The notes under the pieces: generated by a model
The model's database searches: none
Seen by the model: the letters and a program-made list of their open reading frames with translations, nothing else
Told to the model about the DNA's origin: nothing
Translations under genes and position numbers: made by a program
Shown: positions 46,900 to 60,959 of the stretch, in pieces
Layout of the letters: each line of letters begins with the position of its first letter
How positions within the stretch are numbered: position 1 is the first letter of the stretch
Assembly (NCBI GenBank): GCA_028023455.1
Contig: JAQFVV010000355.1
Location: 500,001-564,000 of the forward strand
From: Epiperipatus broadwayi
Lineage: Eukaryota; Onychophora; Udeonychophora; Euonychophora; Peripatidae
DNA length: 64,000 bases
Direction of reading: 5' to 3'

Positions 46900-47669
46900 C
46901 TGTGGATCTGCTTTAATGGGTACTCTTAACAGCGCGTCTGCGTGTTTAATGATTTTTCCGTTTTTAAAATTTCGGTCAAATCATAGCCTGATAATAAATT
47001 TACCCAACAAAACATTCTAGGGCTTAAAGATCAGGTGCTGTCTTATTTTTAGCTAATATCCCTAAAAGTGGCTTATGATCGGTAAAGATCTTAAATTGTC
47101 AACCATACACATTTTGGTGAAATTTTTTCACCGCAAATATAATAGCTAATGCCTCTTTATCTAGCTGTCTATAATTTTGCTCAGCTTTTGGTTAATGTTC
47201 TAGAAGCGTAAACTATTGAATGCTCACCATCAGTTACTGTGTGGCTTAAAACTGCTCCAATTCTTAATTCTGATGCATCCATTGTCAATATTAGTTCGAG
47301 GCTACTGTCATAATGTATTAATAAACTATTAGATGTTAATAACTCCGTATCACTAAAAGCTTTTTCTTGGGTTTGATCCCAATGCCATTTTTGACGTTTT
47401 CTTAAGTCATATAATGGTTGTCGTGCAACATGCGCCTTTCCTTTACGGAAAGTTTCAAAATAATTTAGGAGAACCAGAAAAACTTGTAGTTCTTTTACAT
47501 TTCTGGGTTTTGGGGCTTCCTTTACGGTTGATATTTTTTGAGGATCGGGTTTCTTTCCCTTTAGCTTCGAAGCTAGATAATTTCTCACAAACTTTAAACA
47601 TTCGCGTAGTCTCTTTTCTGAATCAGCAACTTCTAAAATATCATCAAAGTATGGTGTTACACCATCCAT
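46900..47669 (-). pseudogene. Gypsy RT C-terminus and RNase H
   Basis: Starts with TPYFDDILEVADSEKR, where FDD replaces YxDD-type YLDDI. The connection and thumb follow (VKELQVFLVLLNYFETF), then RNase H with LILTMDASELRIGAVLSH, whose Asp is the first active-site residue, and HSIVYASRTLTKS. After a frameshift at about 47180 come NYRQLDKEALAIIFAVKKFH and TDHKPLLGI. Gypsy RNase H motifs are complete but split. Confidence 0.9.
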
Positions 47670-48218
47670 TTACTGGAACAGCATGTCCATCTTGGCTTGG
47701 AAAATGTTCAGTGCAACTGTAATTCCATAAGGTAGTCTATTGTACTTAAACAATCCTTTATGTGTAATGATAGCTAATAATTCTGAGGTGCATTCAGAAA
47801 ATGGAATCTGATGAAATGCAGCCTTCAAATCAATTTTAGCATAGTGACTTGCCTTTTTCATATTGGCTAATATTTTTCTGATATTAGGCACCGGATACTG
47901 GCTCTTTGTAAGGTTTTTACGTATTGTAGTACGGTAACCTCCACAAATACGAATTTGTCCGTTTTGTTTCGATATTATTACAATCAGGGTAGTCCACTCG
48001 GTCTTCTCTACTGGTGTTAACACTCCTCTTGTCACCAAGTCAGTTAATTCTTGTTTGACTTTAGCTTGTAGGGTGAAAGGAATTTTTCTTGGTCTTGGTC
48101 TGCAAAGCACAGGAGTCGCTCCATCCTGTAGCTCTATATTGATTGGCGTAGTAATTATTGCCCTTCTCAACTTTAAATAAATCTGTATATTTATTTCACA
48201 ATTCTTGCTCAATAGCAA
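47670..48218 (-). pseudogene. Gypsy reverse transcriptase, N-terminal part
   Basis: The frame contains PFTLQAKVKQELTDLVTRGV, the block KQNGQIRICGGYRTT where active enzymes have R(V/I)C(V/G)DYR, and YAKIDLKAAFHQIPF with the first catalytic Asp, followed by NRLPYGI. A stop precedes the catalytic YxDD, which lies in the next ORF. Confidence 0.9.
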
Positions 48219-48239
48219 TCTTATTCACTACGCATATCT

Positions 48240-48530
48240 TTATTCCCAGAGCATTGAACCATTCCCTACTATAATAAGGTTAAGAATGCCCTGTACTATA
48301 TATAATGGTAGTCTACGCACTGTACTTTTTAATTCTATCTGAACATTTACTTTCCCTAGTATCGTCATATTATTTCCGCTAGCATCTTTTTCTTGTAAAT
48401 TTGTTTTCGTTAAGGTAGGGGAGTTCTTATAATTTTGTACTACTTTTTCCCAGTCTTTGATTGCCATCATTGACATGCCCGAGCTGCTGTCAATTTTCAT
48501 TTGTATTTCCAACAAATTTATTGTCAGCAT
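48240..48530 (-). pseudogene. Gypsy protease
   Basis: Open frame with MKIDSSSGMSMMAIKDW, where retroelement proteases have (I)DTGS/A. The Thr and Gly of the catalytic triplet are changed, so it should be inactive. A later L-I-V-G-N-G block stands where LLGR(D/E)W is expected. Confidence 0.75.
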
Positions 48531-48586
48531 AAATTGATTCCATACCCAATCTGTGTATTGTGAATCTCACAAATTCTTTTTTTATT

Positions 48587-49330
48587 TTAATTTTTAAAAG
48601 TTGGCCAGTTTTTTCCCTTAGTTTGACACACTTTCTGCAAATGGCCTACCTTACCACAGGCTCTACAGCGCTCTTTGTTATATCTACATTTGCGTGCTAT
48701 GTGGCCTTTTTTTCCACAACAATAACACACTATTTCATTCGTTTTACTCCTAACAGATTGGAACTTATTTCTGTATTTAAGCATTACAATCACTTTTATC
48801 AGCAAAATTTCTAAATTCTTTTGATTGATCAAGCACTATTTCATGGGCCACTCCCATTTTAGTTGCTTCTTCAAATGTCAAATCTCTTGAGGCCAGCAAC
48901 TGCTGCCTGAGCCTATCGTCTGACATGCTCCAAAATAATTGTTCAAGCAGATTATCCTCTAAGGCGTCTCCATAATTGCAACTCTTAGCCAGTTCTCTTA
49001 GTGCTTGATCATAGTCTCATATACGCTCTTCCTTATTTTGCCTTCGGTTTCTAAAGTGTAGCCTTGCGACATGCTTCGAGGGCTGAGGGTTAAAATAATT
49101 ATTTAGTTTCCCTATGGTAATTTCTCTGATTCTTCGTGATTGCAGAGCCTATTCGCTATTTCTATTACTTGTTGCCCGGCATAACATAATAACATGGCAA
49201 CTTTAATGGGGTCACTAACAGTACCATTAATTAAAAACTTTCTCAATCCTCTTAAAGTAAATTGGCTAATCAGGATTATTAACGTTGAACTCGTTAATTG
49301 TTACTTGAGGCACTGATGTCATCATTTTCT
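48587..49330 (-). pseudogene. Gypsy gag with two zinc knuckles
   Basis: Broken reading from about 49330 (MTSVPQVTINEFNVNN) through a capsid-like region (ALEDNLLEQLFWSMSDDRLR, about 48970-48910) to a nucleocapsid with CYCCGKKGHIARKC and CRACGKVGHLQKVC, two CCHC knuckles (48715-48625). It packages element RNA. Frameshifts and stops are scattered in the first half; the last part (48832-48587) is open. Confidence 0.85.
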
Positions 49331-49552
49331 ACTTCAATTTAATAATTATACGAAAAAAAAAATTTTCCAGTTTCAACTGCGGACTTCTATTGATACGCTT
49401 ACTATCTGACTACTATTTCTAAAATTCACCCAGAATTCGATTCTTAATCCTTGCCAGTTTCATACATTACACAAATTCAGTTGAATTCTATCCTGTCTCT
49501 AAATTAAGCCAGATAGAACAAATCCTGTCCGACTGTGTCAGTTTTCTAACTA

Positions 49553-50130
49553 TGTACAAATGCTCCAATATTGACAAGCAGATACAAATTAGTTAAGACA
49601 AGAATTACTATGAATATATATCTATTTTAATTATTGCAATTACAAATATTAGCATCAACTTACAAATACTGGGCCATAAGGTGTATGAAAACATAATAAG
49701 GCCGATATTGCCTGCAATTATCCCTAAGTCCACTTTTACATCTTCAGTGGTGAAGTTCACTGGATTTTCCATAGGCTATGACACTCTGCCTTGAATTTCT
49801 CATCTTAGACAACCAGTTTCCATGATGCAAGTGTGTCTGACTGCTGAAGATCAAGTGTCTCCTTTTTCATTTCTTTTATAGTCATTGTTAATGGAATGTT
49901 TAAGAACTGATTAATTATAGCTGCTATTGTTCTTGAGTAATCTGCAAATTAAATCTCTTGTTGCACTAATTAGTTTCTAAATCTGGAACCTTATCTTTAC
50001 TAGGTTTTTATTTAATTAGTAACATTCCAATTCGTATACAAAGTTTGTTACTTTTTTCTTTCTATAATAATTACTCTCTACACATATATATATTCGTTAA
50101 CCACATTTATTCTTCACTATATATGTAGCA
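49553..50130 (-). repeat. Gypsy right (5') LTR, uninterrupted, 578 bp
   Basis: Begins TGTACAAATGCTCC and ends TATATATGTAGCA on the plus strand. It lacks both insertions and the triplication found in the left LTR. Substitutions against the left LTR are moderate, giving a minimum age for the element. Confidence 0.9.
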
Positions 50131-53087
50131 CTTGATTTATCTACTTTCTATTTTTAGTAGGTTTTTTTTTAATTCTCATTTAATTACTTATTTTTATTAG
50201 CATTTTTTCTGTAGAGAAATTCTTAGAAATTTATTTAGAAACATATATATCAACTTTATTAGTATTTGAATGAAACTCTTCTATTTAATAAAATTTTTTG
50301 CTGGAATAATTTCTGATATTTGATTTTGTTTGTGTTGCATAGGTATAATATTTTATGATTTTTCATTTGTAACCATAAGTAAATCCTGACTAGGATTTAA
50401 CAATTTTCTTTACTATTGATTGTTATTTCTGAATCCATAAAACTTGAAAAATATAGAGGACATTTTTTAATCAGTTGAATTCTCTTGCTTGTTGACATGA
50501 AATACCTTTGATAATAATTCTGGTAGCTATATATATATATATATTTACTTTAAGTTGAAAAAATGGCATTTTAGTGAATACTAGTACTGTTGCTGTCTTC
50601 TCTAATTGATAATGGAAGTTTTTAATTTTGCCAAATTTTTAAAGTGGTTTCATTAAAGATTCATTATAATTAGTGAAACAGTTTTTTTTTTTTTTTGTAT
50701 GTGTAAATGACAGGATGATTCATATTGTCAACACATGATTTTATCATTTAGAAATTTTAGTGTTTTTTTTTTTTAATGTCTTTATCTGCAGCAATATAAA
50801 ATTGTAAACCTATATATTTGTTATTTGAATAATGTACAATTTTTATTAGATTCCAGCATCCTCCCCCACTCCTAATATGTTTTGTTGCTTTACTAATCCA
50901 CATAATTCATTTATAAGAAACTTCATGATTGAAGTTGTAATAATTACGAGTTTATTAAATATTAAATTTGGAACAAATTTACATTAAAACATTATTAGAA
51001 GAAGTATTATTTATAACTTGATCTAATAAAAAATTAAATCACTAATTTTATTCTTAGCAAGGCTATTTCATCTTGAGAATTATTTTAATTGCATTAACAT
51101 AAGTACAGATGTCAATCTAAATTAGTCCTCCCTGGGCAATTGTCTCCTTATTTTGTTGTGGAGGGTGGCAATGTCAACCAAATCATAGGCTAATAAATAT
51201 AATATTGCTCTGAAATGAAATTGCACACCAGGCATGTATCAGGTATTCATGTAATGCTGAAATTCCTATTAAATCATTTTAGCCATTTTGATATATCTAT
51301 TATTTATAAAACTGCTATATTATTTATCATTTTAGATCCACTGGTCATCTATAACCAAATCTTCATATACAAAGGATTTTCTTCTCTCTTGATAATTTAA
51401 GGCCTATCTCACAGTTTTTATATTTAATTAAATAAATAAAATCTTTTTTAGAGATAAAAATACAGATTTCATTCATTTTTGTTGAGAAAGTTTCTTCAGT
51501 GTTTTGCGGTTGTAATTCTTTTCAAAATAACCGTTGATGAGATGTGTCGACCAGAAAAATTGATATAATTGAGATTCATTTGAATACTTCTGTTGAATTT
51601 GACTTGATCCCTGTGAAAAAACTGCTTTAAATTCTTTGACTAATATTTGTATACCACTCCTATACATTCTTGCAAATTTTAATAGAGAAATGCACATTTC
51701 ACCAAAGTGTAAAATGTCCCTGTTTAATTCCCATAATTTTATTCCAAAGTTTCTGTTAAGTTCCTTATTTTTTGTTATTAAATTAACACTCTCCTCAAAA
51801 CCGAAGATCAGCTTTTTGTTGCCTTTTTTTAATCAGTCAAAAAAAAAAAGATCCATACGTTAAATGAATTTAATGTAAATCTTATTGCCGTCAAAAAATA
51901 TATATCTTCGTCAACAAGTTTTCATATTGGATAATTATTCTAAACTCTATTTCCTTTTATTGAATAAAAGTAAATTTTCTATTGAAATATTTTCACAAAT
52001 AACTAAATCTCCTATGCTGCTTTTTCATTTGATGTTTTTGGATTCTTCTTAAATCTATTTGCTATTACAATGCAAAATAGCCTACTCTTAATAGAAACTA
52101 CAATATATGCTTTCTCAAAGTCTTACCTATCATTCTATGCAAAAAATTCTTAAATCTTATTGTATTTCCAAAGCTTTTCTATATCCCAATAATAAGATTC
52201 TCTAGCTCCTTCCGAATAAATTAATTCTCAATTTCAAACTTTAAAAGATTCTAAAACAATAAAAAATTAGTGATTAATTATCATACTCATCACTGTCTGC
52301 AAGGAGATTCATATTCTATCTTGAAACCTTTGTTAAAATCAAACTTACAGATAGACTACTATCTGAGGATATAATTATATCTCTGGATATACATTTTTTA
52401 ATTCAGTTTTATTTTTAGAAAAATATTGACAAATATTTAAGTCAGCTAATAAAATTGAACTTCTCTTTTCATTTTTATTATATATATAACTCAAAAGTTC
52501 TATTATTGTCACCCTGAACAAAAACATTTGGATTTTTTTAAAAAAAATTAAATTGTGCGTTACCAAAAAATTTCTTTCTTATGGGATAACTTATTAATTT
52601 TCATGCTGTTCTTATATCGCAGAAAGGCAGACTTAGGAAAACTCAATCAGAAATCCATTTGTGGTTTTAATAAATAGTATTCTTAAAGATTATTTTTTCT
52701 ATTAGGTTATCTACTTTGTTTTTTTACTTTCGTTTATGAAATGCTATTTGGTCTTTAATTTGTCATCTAAGAAGAGCCTGTTTCAATTGAGGGTAAAATT
52801 TTAAAAAAAGAATAGTGATTAAACTCATGCCCCAGTAGTTATCATTATAGCTATTTGGAGATTCATTTTACTAACAAAAAGCATAGTATTAGCTTGTTTT
52901 ATAGATTGTATTTTACCATATAATGTGTATTTTGTTTTTTTCTTCATTCACTGAATAGATATAAAAAACTGGAAGACAGGAAAGGAAATGGTCTATTATT
53001 TCAATAATAATAGATAATTCTTTTGAAAGTATATTATCAAAATTAAATACTTCCTAACAACTATACTAGCAATTAAAAATAAAATAA
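50131..53087. other. AT-rich sequence, no gene supported
   Basis: The segment around 51.4-52.7 kb is pyrimidine-biased and could hide a very decayed minus-strand element, but I found no motif strong enough to name one. Confidence 0.35.
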
Positions 53088-53548
53088 AAAATCATAAAAA
53101 CATTGCAATACTAGCAAAAAAATAAAATCTTGCCAAAATTCTTCCACAATCATGGTTTCATATATTAACAAATAGACCTTCTCAAGTGATATTCGACTAA
53201 ACATATATATACAAAACCAAATAGTCTTTCCATCATTCACTTCAACATCCAACTTCCTTTAACATCAAAGAATGTCTTCATGAGATTGTTAACCTCAGAT
53301 TCAAAAAAATTTACTAACAAAGTTTCTTTTACTTTTGATTGAAAATTGAAAAGAAGAGTAAATAAACTTTTATGGTAATATTTTTAGAATCTGAGACGAT
53401 CAATCTCATGAAGACATTCTTTGGTGTTAAAGGAAGTTGGTTTTTGAAGTTAATGTTGGAAAGACTATTATTAATAAATGAATTCATGGATGTGGAATTA
53501 TTTTGGTAAAATTTTGTTTTGACTAGTATTGTAGTGTTTTATGAATTT
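53088..53548. mobile_element. Foldback element, family A (copy 2)
   Basis: CAATACTAG (53104) at the left and CTAGTATTG (53523) at the right are the ends of inverted arms. AATAGACCTTCTCAAGTGA, CAACTTCCTTTAACATCAAAG and GTCTTCATGAGATTG match the family A copy at 2.5-2.9 kb or its inverse. The centre, about 53295-53400, is unpaired. Confidence 0.7.
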
Positions 53549-56500
53549 CTATTTTACTGTTAAAATGTATTAAGTTTTTTTTTTTTCTTGCATTTTATGT
53601 AGAATCAATATCAAATTAACAATTTTAATTTATGGAAAATTTTGTATAATTGATAGTTTTAAAATTTATTAGACTTACTATAATTTCCCTTTTTTTTTAA
53701 TTTGACCATTATTTTATTATTAATCTAATTTAAACTTACTATTTCTATTGTAAACATTAAAATAAACAGATTTCTGGTGAAGGTTACAGATTCATTTGAA
53801 ATAAGTAGATGAAAGATAAAGGAAATTCTTTTTTAAAAAAAGTGCTTGAAAACAAATTTTATTAAAATTGAATAATAAGGGATAGTAAAGAGTAATTAAT
53901 TAACTTAATCATTCTTCTATATTAATCTAAAATTTTAGAATTATGTTTGGCTACGAATTTATATAATGATCTAATAGTTGAATATATTCTTAAATCTGTT
54001 GCTGCCTATTAAGTCCATTTTTTTATATATCTACACCAAAAGCTATATTTTAATTATATAAGCTAGCTCAAATTTTGAATCTTTTATCTGTGATTCTAAA
54101 GCTTTTTTATTTGTTTTATTAATTTTTTTTTTTTTAAATAGTTGGAAAATTTAAGATTTTTTTTACCTTAATCTGCTATTGGTTTTAAATGTCAATTATA
54201 TTTTCATGTTGTCAGTCTTCTGTTATGCAAATATTCATAAATTTCTCTTAAGATTATCCATCAGCTTTCTCCCCCCCCCCCCCTATTTAGTATAGTTATT
54301 GTTGCTATTGCTGCAACAATAACTCATTGATTGAAAATAGTTACTATATTTTTAAATCTTTGCTTTTTTAAAATAAGCTTATGCATTGTGAAAGTTTTAT
54401 ATTTTATGAGGTTTCATTGTGCTGCAGGGAATTTTTTCACAAATTTCAGCAATTTTACAATAATGATCCAGAAAATTTTCAATAAGTAAATTTATCTTGG
54501 AAAATAAAAAAAAAACTATTTTATCAAGTCTATTTATTGTAAATTTTTACTACCTTCTGGTCTTACATATTACTAGTCATACCTATGTCAGATTGCTATC
54601 AGCATTTTGCCATTTACAAATGTTAAATATGGTTTCCACATTTTGCATTTATAAAAAACAAACAATATCAATTGTGAATTAATTTTATTTTATGTTTTTC
54701 TGTAATAATATCTTAATTCATATTCATTTAAGTCATTGGTGTGAATAGCATAATCTCCTCATTGAAATTAAAAACTGCTAGATTACTAACAATAATGAAT
54801 AAAAAATGTCACCTTTTGTTTTTTAATTTATTTACTCTTGTTCTTTAGAACTTTTTTTTTTTGTATTAAGACATTTGTAAAGAGAATTACATTTTATTTA
54901 TTCACATATTCAATCTCTAAGTTTTGCTATCTTTTTTTATTTTGCAGTATTAGCAAAATATTCTTTATTGAGTGAAAGGCATTTACTCCACAAGTTTTTC
55001 CAAACAAATGCCCTTTCTTTTCTGTTCTGCTAGAAAGTATGATGTAAATTCATATTTCAAGATTGTCATGCAGTCATTGTTTTGTTTTTGTTTTGTTGCC
55101 AATACTTAAAAAATTGCAAATTTTATTAATTATTCAAGTGATTTTTTTTTTTTATAATTTTTACCAAGTTCCTCGATCATTCAGTTTGTTACAACCAAAA
55201 TTATATTTTATACATTTTTAAATGGGAGTATTATTATATCGTGAATTATAATGAAAGAAATTTGTGTATCATGAAATGTAATTCAACTTATCTCTATATT
55301 TCAATGATTTTAGTAATGAGTCTGATCACATATTAAGAATCAAATTATCTTTTTTTATGTAATCTATATGAAATAATGATATCTGGCATTATACACAAAT
55401 AATATAGTTTATGTAGCACAACTATATTAGTAGTATTTTATTTGCATTAATATATTTGTTTGATTTGAAAAACATCATAAACTCTAGAAAATTTTATTTA
55501 TTGCACATTTATTTTCATTTTTAATTTATGTGCAGACTGTTAACAATGATATGAAATGTAACTAAGTTGTTATTGATTATATTAAATTGTTTGACAATTT
55601 CATCAAATGATTACAGACATTTTTCTTTCATGATAAAACAAAAATTAAGTTTTTATTTAATGTAGTAATATAAACTTAAATATTAGTCTGTTGATAAAAT
55701 AAAATTGTTTGATAAGTTGGTTAAAAGTTTAAAGAAAACATTTATGCTAAAATGAAAATTAATGAATGTACATTGTGAGAAAAATTACAATAGTAGGAAT
55801 AAAGTACATGAAATTGTTTATCTAGATGAAACTTTTATAAAAAATGCAGAAAGGCAGTATTTTTTAAATGCATAGTAAGCAATTTTATTTTTTGTTTAAT
55901 AGTTTATGCAGTAAGAGTTTTAAGTTTTTATATTTTATTTTCAATGGTTAATATGTTTGTATTTTTATTTTATCTTATTAATTTGGTCTATCAAAATATG
56001 AGATTCCTTTCACTATATATATTGTGCATTAGGTAATAAGTATGTTTTTATTACAGCTATAAGTAATAAGTCAGTATACTCTAGTAAACGAGGTTTGGAA
56101 TTTCATGACTGATTTAGTTGGGTAAAATAACCTACTGCAGAGGAAAAACTCTTCAAATGGCTTTGAAAAAGGAAGTATGATGGGGGTTACATTTTTTTAC
56201 CAGGTTTCACAAGTACCGGAGATAAAGATTTGTTTTTTTTTTTTTTGCTATACATTCTGTATAAGAATATATCTAGACACTCATTTAACAACAAATAGTC
56301 ATATGTTTAAATGAATTGGCTATATATAGGCCAGCTGCGGAAAAATCCTAAACCTGTTGTAATCTGAAAAAGTTTATTTTACATGAATGGTAGATAGATA
56401 TAGATATATTAACTGCTATACCATTTTAATTATTTGACTTATAATTCAGGCATACCTTGGTTCTGATAATGAGAGCAGACATCATGATATAGGAAATCCT

Positions 56501-57289
56501 TTACAAATGGAAATTAATTTCTGTTAGAACGGTAAAAATAATGTTTATTTGAGATCTTGGCACAACAAAATAAATAACTATTTGTTTATATTATATTTAA
56601 ATTTCCACTTTTAATAAGTTTGGTTAAAGTTTAAAGTTTCATTCACAGATAAATATCTTTTTTTTTTTTTTTTTGGAAAACTTGTAATTACATTAAAAAA
56701 ATAGTTTAAAAGAATTATTAATGAAATAAAATTGAATTTCATTTTTTTAGTTCATTTCAAACTAAGAATCTAACTGTTGAGTTTATACTGAAATTAGTCA
56801 TAAAAATTATTGGCAACAAAAAAAATAATATTTTTTTAATGTAAATACAGTTTTTACATGTGTGAAGAGGAATCTTCATTTTTCACATATTTATAGGGTA
56901 TGATTTTCACATTCATAATTGAATGATTGTAAAGCATATATCAAATTTCAAATTGGAAATATGGCCAGAAAACTGACAAATAAATCTTTTACAATGCTCA
57001 ACTCAAAAAAAAAAAAAAATGTTAAGTGATTTGAAATTAGTATTATTGTAGTATATAATTATCTTGGTAAGTTTTTTGTAATTAGTGTGGCATTGATACA
57101 TCTAAAAACAAATTATGTTTTTTTAATAGCTTAAATCTAAAATTAGAAATTAACAAAAATAATAAAACAGTGCATTTTGTTTGAAAATATATTGCCATAT
57201 ATGAGACTACTATTATAGAAAATAGTCAATAATTCAAAAGCAAAAGTTTGCATTTAAAATTGTGAAATAAAAAAACTTCTGACTGTGGT
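53549..57289. other. AT-rich sequence, no gene seen
   Basis: Long T runs and a 13-nt C run at 54271-54283. No coding or repeat structure supported. Confidence 0.45.
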
Positions 57290-57520
57290 TTGAGGCCATT
57301 CATTCTAAAACAGTTTTTAAATATATGTTGAACTATTTCCATCATCTTTAATTAAATGTTGAATGTCTAGAAAAGTTTAAACTATTCAAATTCAAACAAC
57401 TTATTAGTAATAACACACAAATAGACAATACAGGTTATTAGTAATTATAGAATATTTTGAGTAGTATTATTCTTCACTTTTCTTCAGGTGTTGCTGATCC
57501 TGACCAGTGACAATATTAGC
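57290..57520 (+). repeat. Dispersed repeat family D (copy 2)
   Basis: ACTATTTCCATCATCT...TGTTGAATGTCTAGAAAAGTTTAA (57328-57378) followed by TTATTAGTAATAACACAC matches the copy at 30.69-30.80 kb, here without the tandem expansion. Confidence 0.55.
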
Positions 57521-59181
<1,661 letters not shown>

Positions 59182-59701
59182 TTCAAGCACAAGTGCGTGT
59201 GCGGCGCAACTGCTCCCAAAAGCTGTTAATACAAATACAAATAGCTAACTAAAAATATTAAAACAGCTGAGCGCTTTCAAAGGATCTTGCCTTCATAATC
59301 ATAGCTTGCTTACGTTTAAATTTATGCAAATATGCTAATTCCATCTTTTTGATAGAGAAAAACACGTGTCCTTCCTGTTTATGGCATCGCTGTCGCGAGA
59401 GATAAATAAAGCCTCTTTGATCTTTCTTTTGAGGTCATGTCTCTCTCTACATACGATGGTAGGATTGTCCGGAATGCACTCATGGTGACTTGTGCACTGG
59501 TGCTGATAAAAAACTGAATAAGTAGAAGGATAGTTGCGAGCTCTATTGTACGAATACTTGTGTTGTGCCAATCGTGTGGCCAAAGATGAAGGCAAGATCC
59601 TTTGAAAGCGCTCAGCTGTTTTAATATTTTTAGTTAGCTATTTGTATTTGTATTAACAGCTTTTGGGAGCAGTTGTGCCGCACACGCACTTGTGCTTGAA
59701 T
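59182..59701 (-). mobile_element. Penelope-like element relic flanked by inverted ~117-bp repeats
   Basis: The left arm (59182-59298, TTCAAGCACAAGTGCGTGTG...) and right arm (59586-59701, ...CACACGCACTTGTGCTTGAA) are nearly perfect inverse copies around a GIY-YIG-type ORF end. Penelope-like elements have such terminal repeats (pLTRs), sometimes inverted. The arms also hold GAAAGCGCTC next to an AAGG/CCTT hairpin, which resembles the 3' half of a hammerhead. The element lies in the SKP1 intron on the opposite strand and lacks the reverse transcriptase. Confidence 0.6.
59335..59585 (-). pseudogene. Penelope-like endonuclease, C-terminal part (GIY-YIG family)
   Basis: The minus-strand frame reads LATRLAQHKYSYNRARNYP, HECIPDNPTIVCRERHDLKR and KIKEALFISRDSDAINRKD, ending in LSKRW plus a stop. 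The order R(L)xxHK...H...DxxxIxxRExxxxxRxxKEAxxI...xNRxxG...LSxxW is that of the C-terminal half of the GIY-YIG endonuclease of Penelope-like retroelements, with the conserved Glu in KEA. The GIY and YIG motifs themselves, and the RT, are missing, so this is a short 5'-truncated relic. Some GIY-YIG proteins are host genes, but the terminal repeats argue for the element. Confidence 0.65.
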
Positions 59702-60959
59702 AACATAAATTAAATAATTCTTGTTATAATACTGAATATGAAATAGCTACATTAATAAACAAATGCTGACAAATACTACTGCTAATACAGCATGCACGAG
59801 AGGTTTTAGAACACTTCCTTCTACTCGTTTGGCATTTTTCATGTTTTGTTAAAACCAATTTAGTTATATTACCAGTTGGTGTATCTTTACCAATCAGAAT
59901 GTTGTACTTTTTTTAAAACAATTCTGCATAGTATTTTAGCCATGAACTAGAAAAAATGGAATTACTCAATGTGAATATTAAGAAAGAAATGAAAATTAAA
60001 TTTATCAGAGATCTAAGGGAATGCCTTTTTTATAAATGATATAAAAAGTGTGCAGATTTAAGAAGGAGATTTCAGATTAAACAATTCATGCAATATAGAA
60101 CAGACAACTTTTATTAATGAGAATTAATAGAAACTAAATGGCACATGATAGGCTTTGTGTAGGTTCAATTTTATTTAAAATTTACAGATATGCTAGCAGC
60201 TTAATATAAAGTCAAATTTAAACACCTTTTGTTTTTAAACCAAATAAGCAATTTAATTTATTTATGATGGAATATTACTATCATGGATAGTTTTATTTAA
60301 TTGTCTAGTTATTAGACATAGCTTTTCAAAAACATCATTTCTTACACTATTACAATTGGGTTATGATGAGTGTATAGTTATGCCCAATATGTTTTTCAAC
60401 CTGTTTTGTATAGATGGGACCACAATATGATCAAGTTTAATATAGTTGATTATTGAAATTTTTTATGCTCATAGTTTTGGTAATTGTTACAGAAGAAGAA
60501 AAAGAATTGATTTTCATTAAATGTATGTGGTAATTTTTCTCGCCATTCACCTGTAGCTAACGTAGACTCATATTTTGGTTAGGATTTGTTATTGATTTTT
60601 ATTATTATGGAAGCAATAGATCTCCATTAAATATTGACTGGTTTCTCCACAGATGATTAAACTCCTAGTTATAATCCAAAATATAGCTAATCTTACACAA
60701 AGCCAGATGTTAAAATTCCATTATGTGTGAGTATTATTCTCGATTGGTTTATTTACTTTCAATTATTCCATATTCATTTGTTTGTCAACATACTCTTTTG
60801 CTATTTGCTAGCATTACCTGAATAAACTTCAAAGACAAAATATATATCCATGGATTTAGATTTACAATATGATCATAATTTTTTTCTTATATTACAAAGA
60901 CTTAGTTACCTAAATCCAATGCATCTCTAATAATGCCTTCAACAGTGATACATATGTTT
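59702..60959. other. SKP1 intron, nothing recognised
   Basis: No coding, RNA or repeat signal that I can support. Confidence 0.5.

Larger units (their letters stand above)
43045..50130 (-). mobile_element. Gypsy-type LTR retrotransposon, complete but dead, with nested insertions
   Basis: Two LTRs in direct orientation (43045-45612 and 49553-50130) flank an internal region of 3.9 kb. On the minus strand its order is gag, protease, RT, RNase H, integrase, the Gypsy (Ty3) order. In the element's own orientation each LTR begins TGCTACATA and ends CATTTGTACA, the TG...CA termini expected. All genes carry frameshifts or stops. The left LTR is inflated by two insertions and a triplication. No convincing 4-5 bp TSD was found outside the LTRs. 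No envelope-like ORF is seen. Confidence 0.9.

Noticed and set aside
46030-48814. Several plus-strand ORFs of 70-100 codons over the Gypsy element
   Set aside because: Antisense to clear integrase, RNase H, RT and gag readings on the minus strand.
51473-52760. Minus-strand coding-like purine-rich segment, possibly an L1/Tx1-type LINE
   Set aside because: No catalytic motif (FADD, SDH) could be found in any frame.
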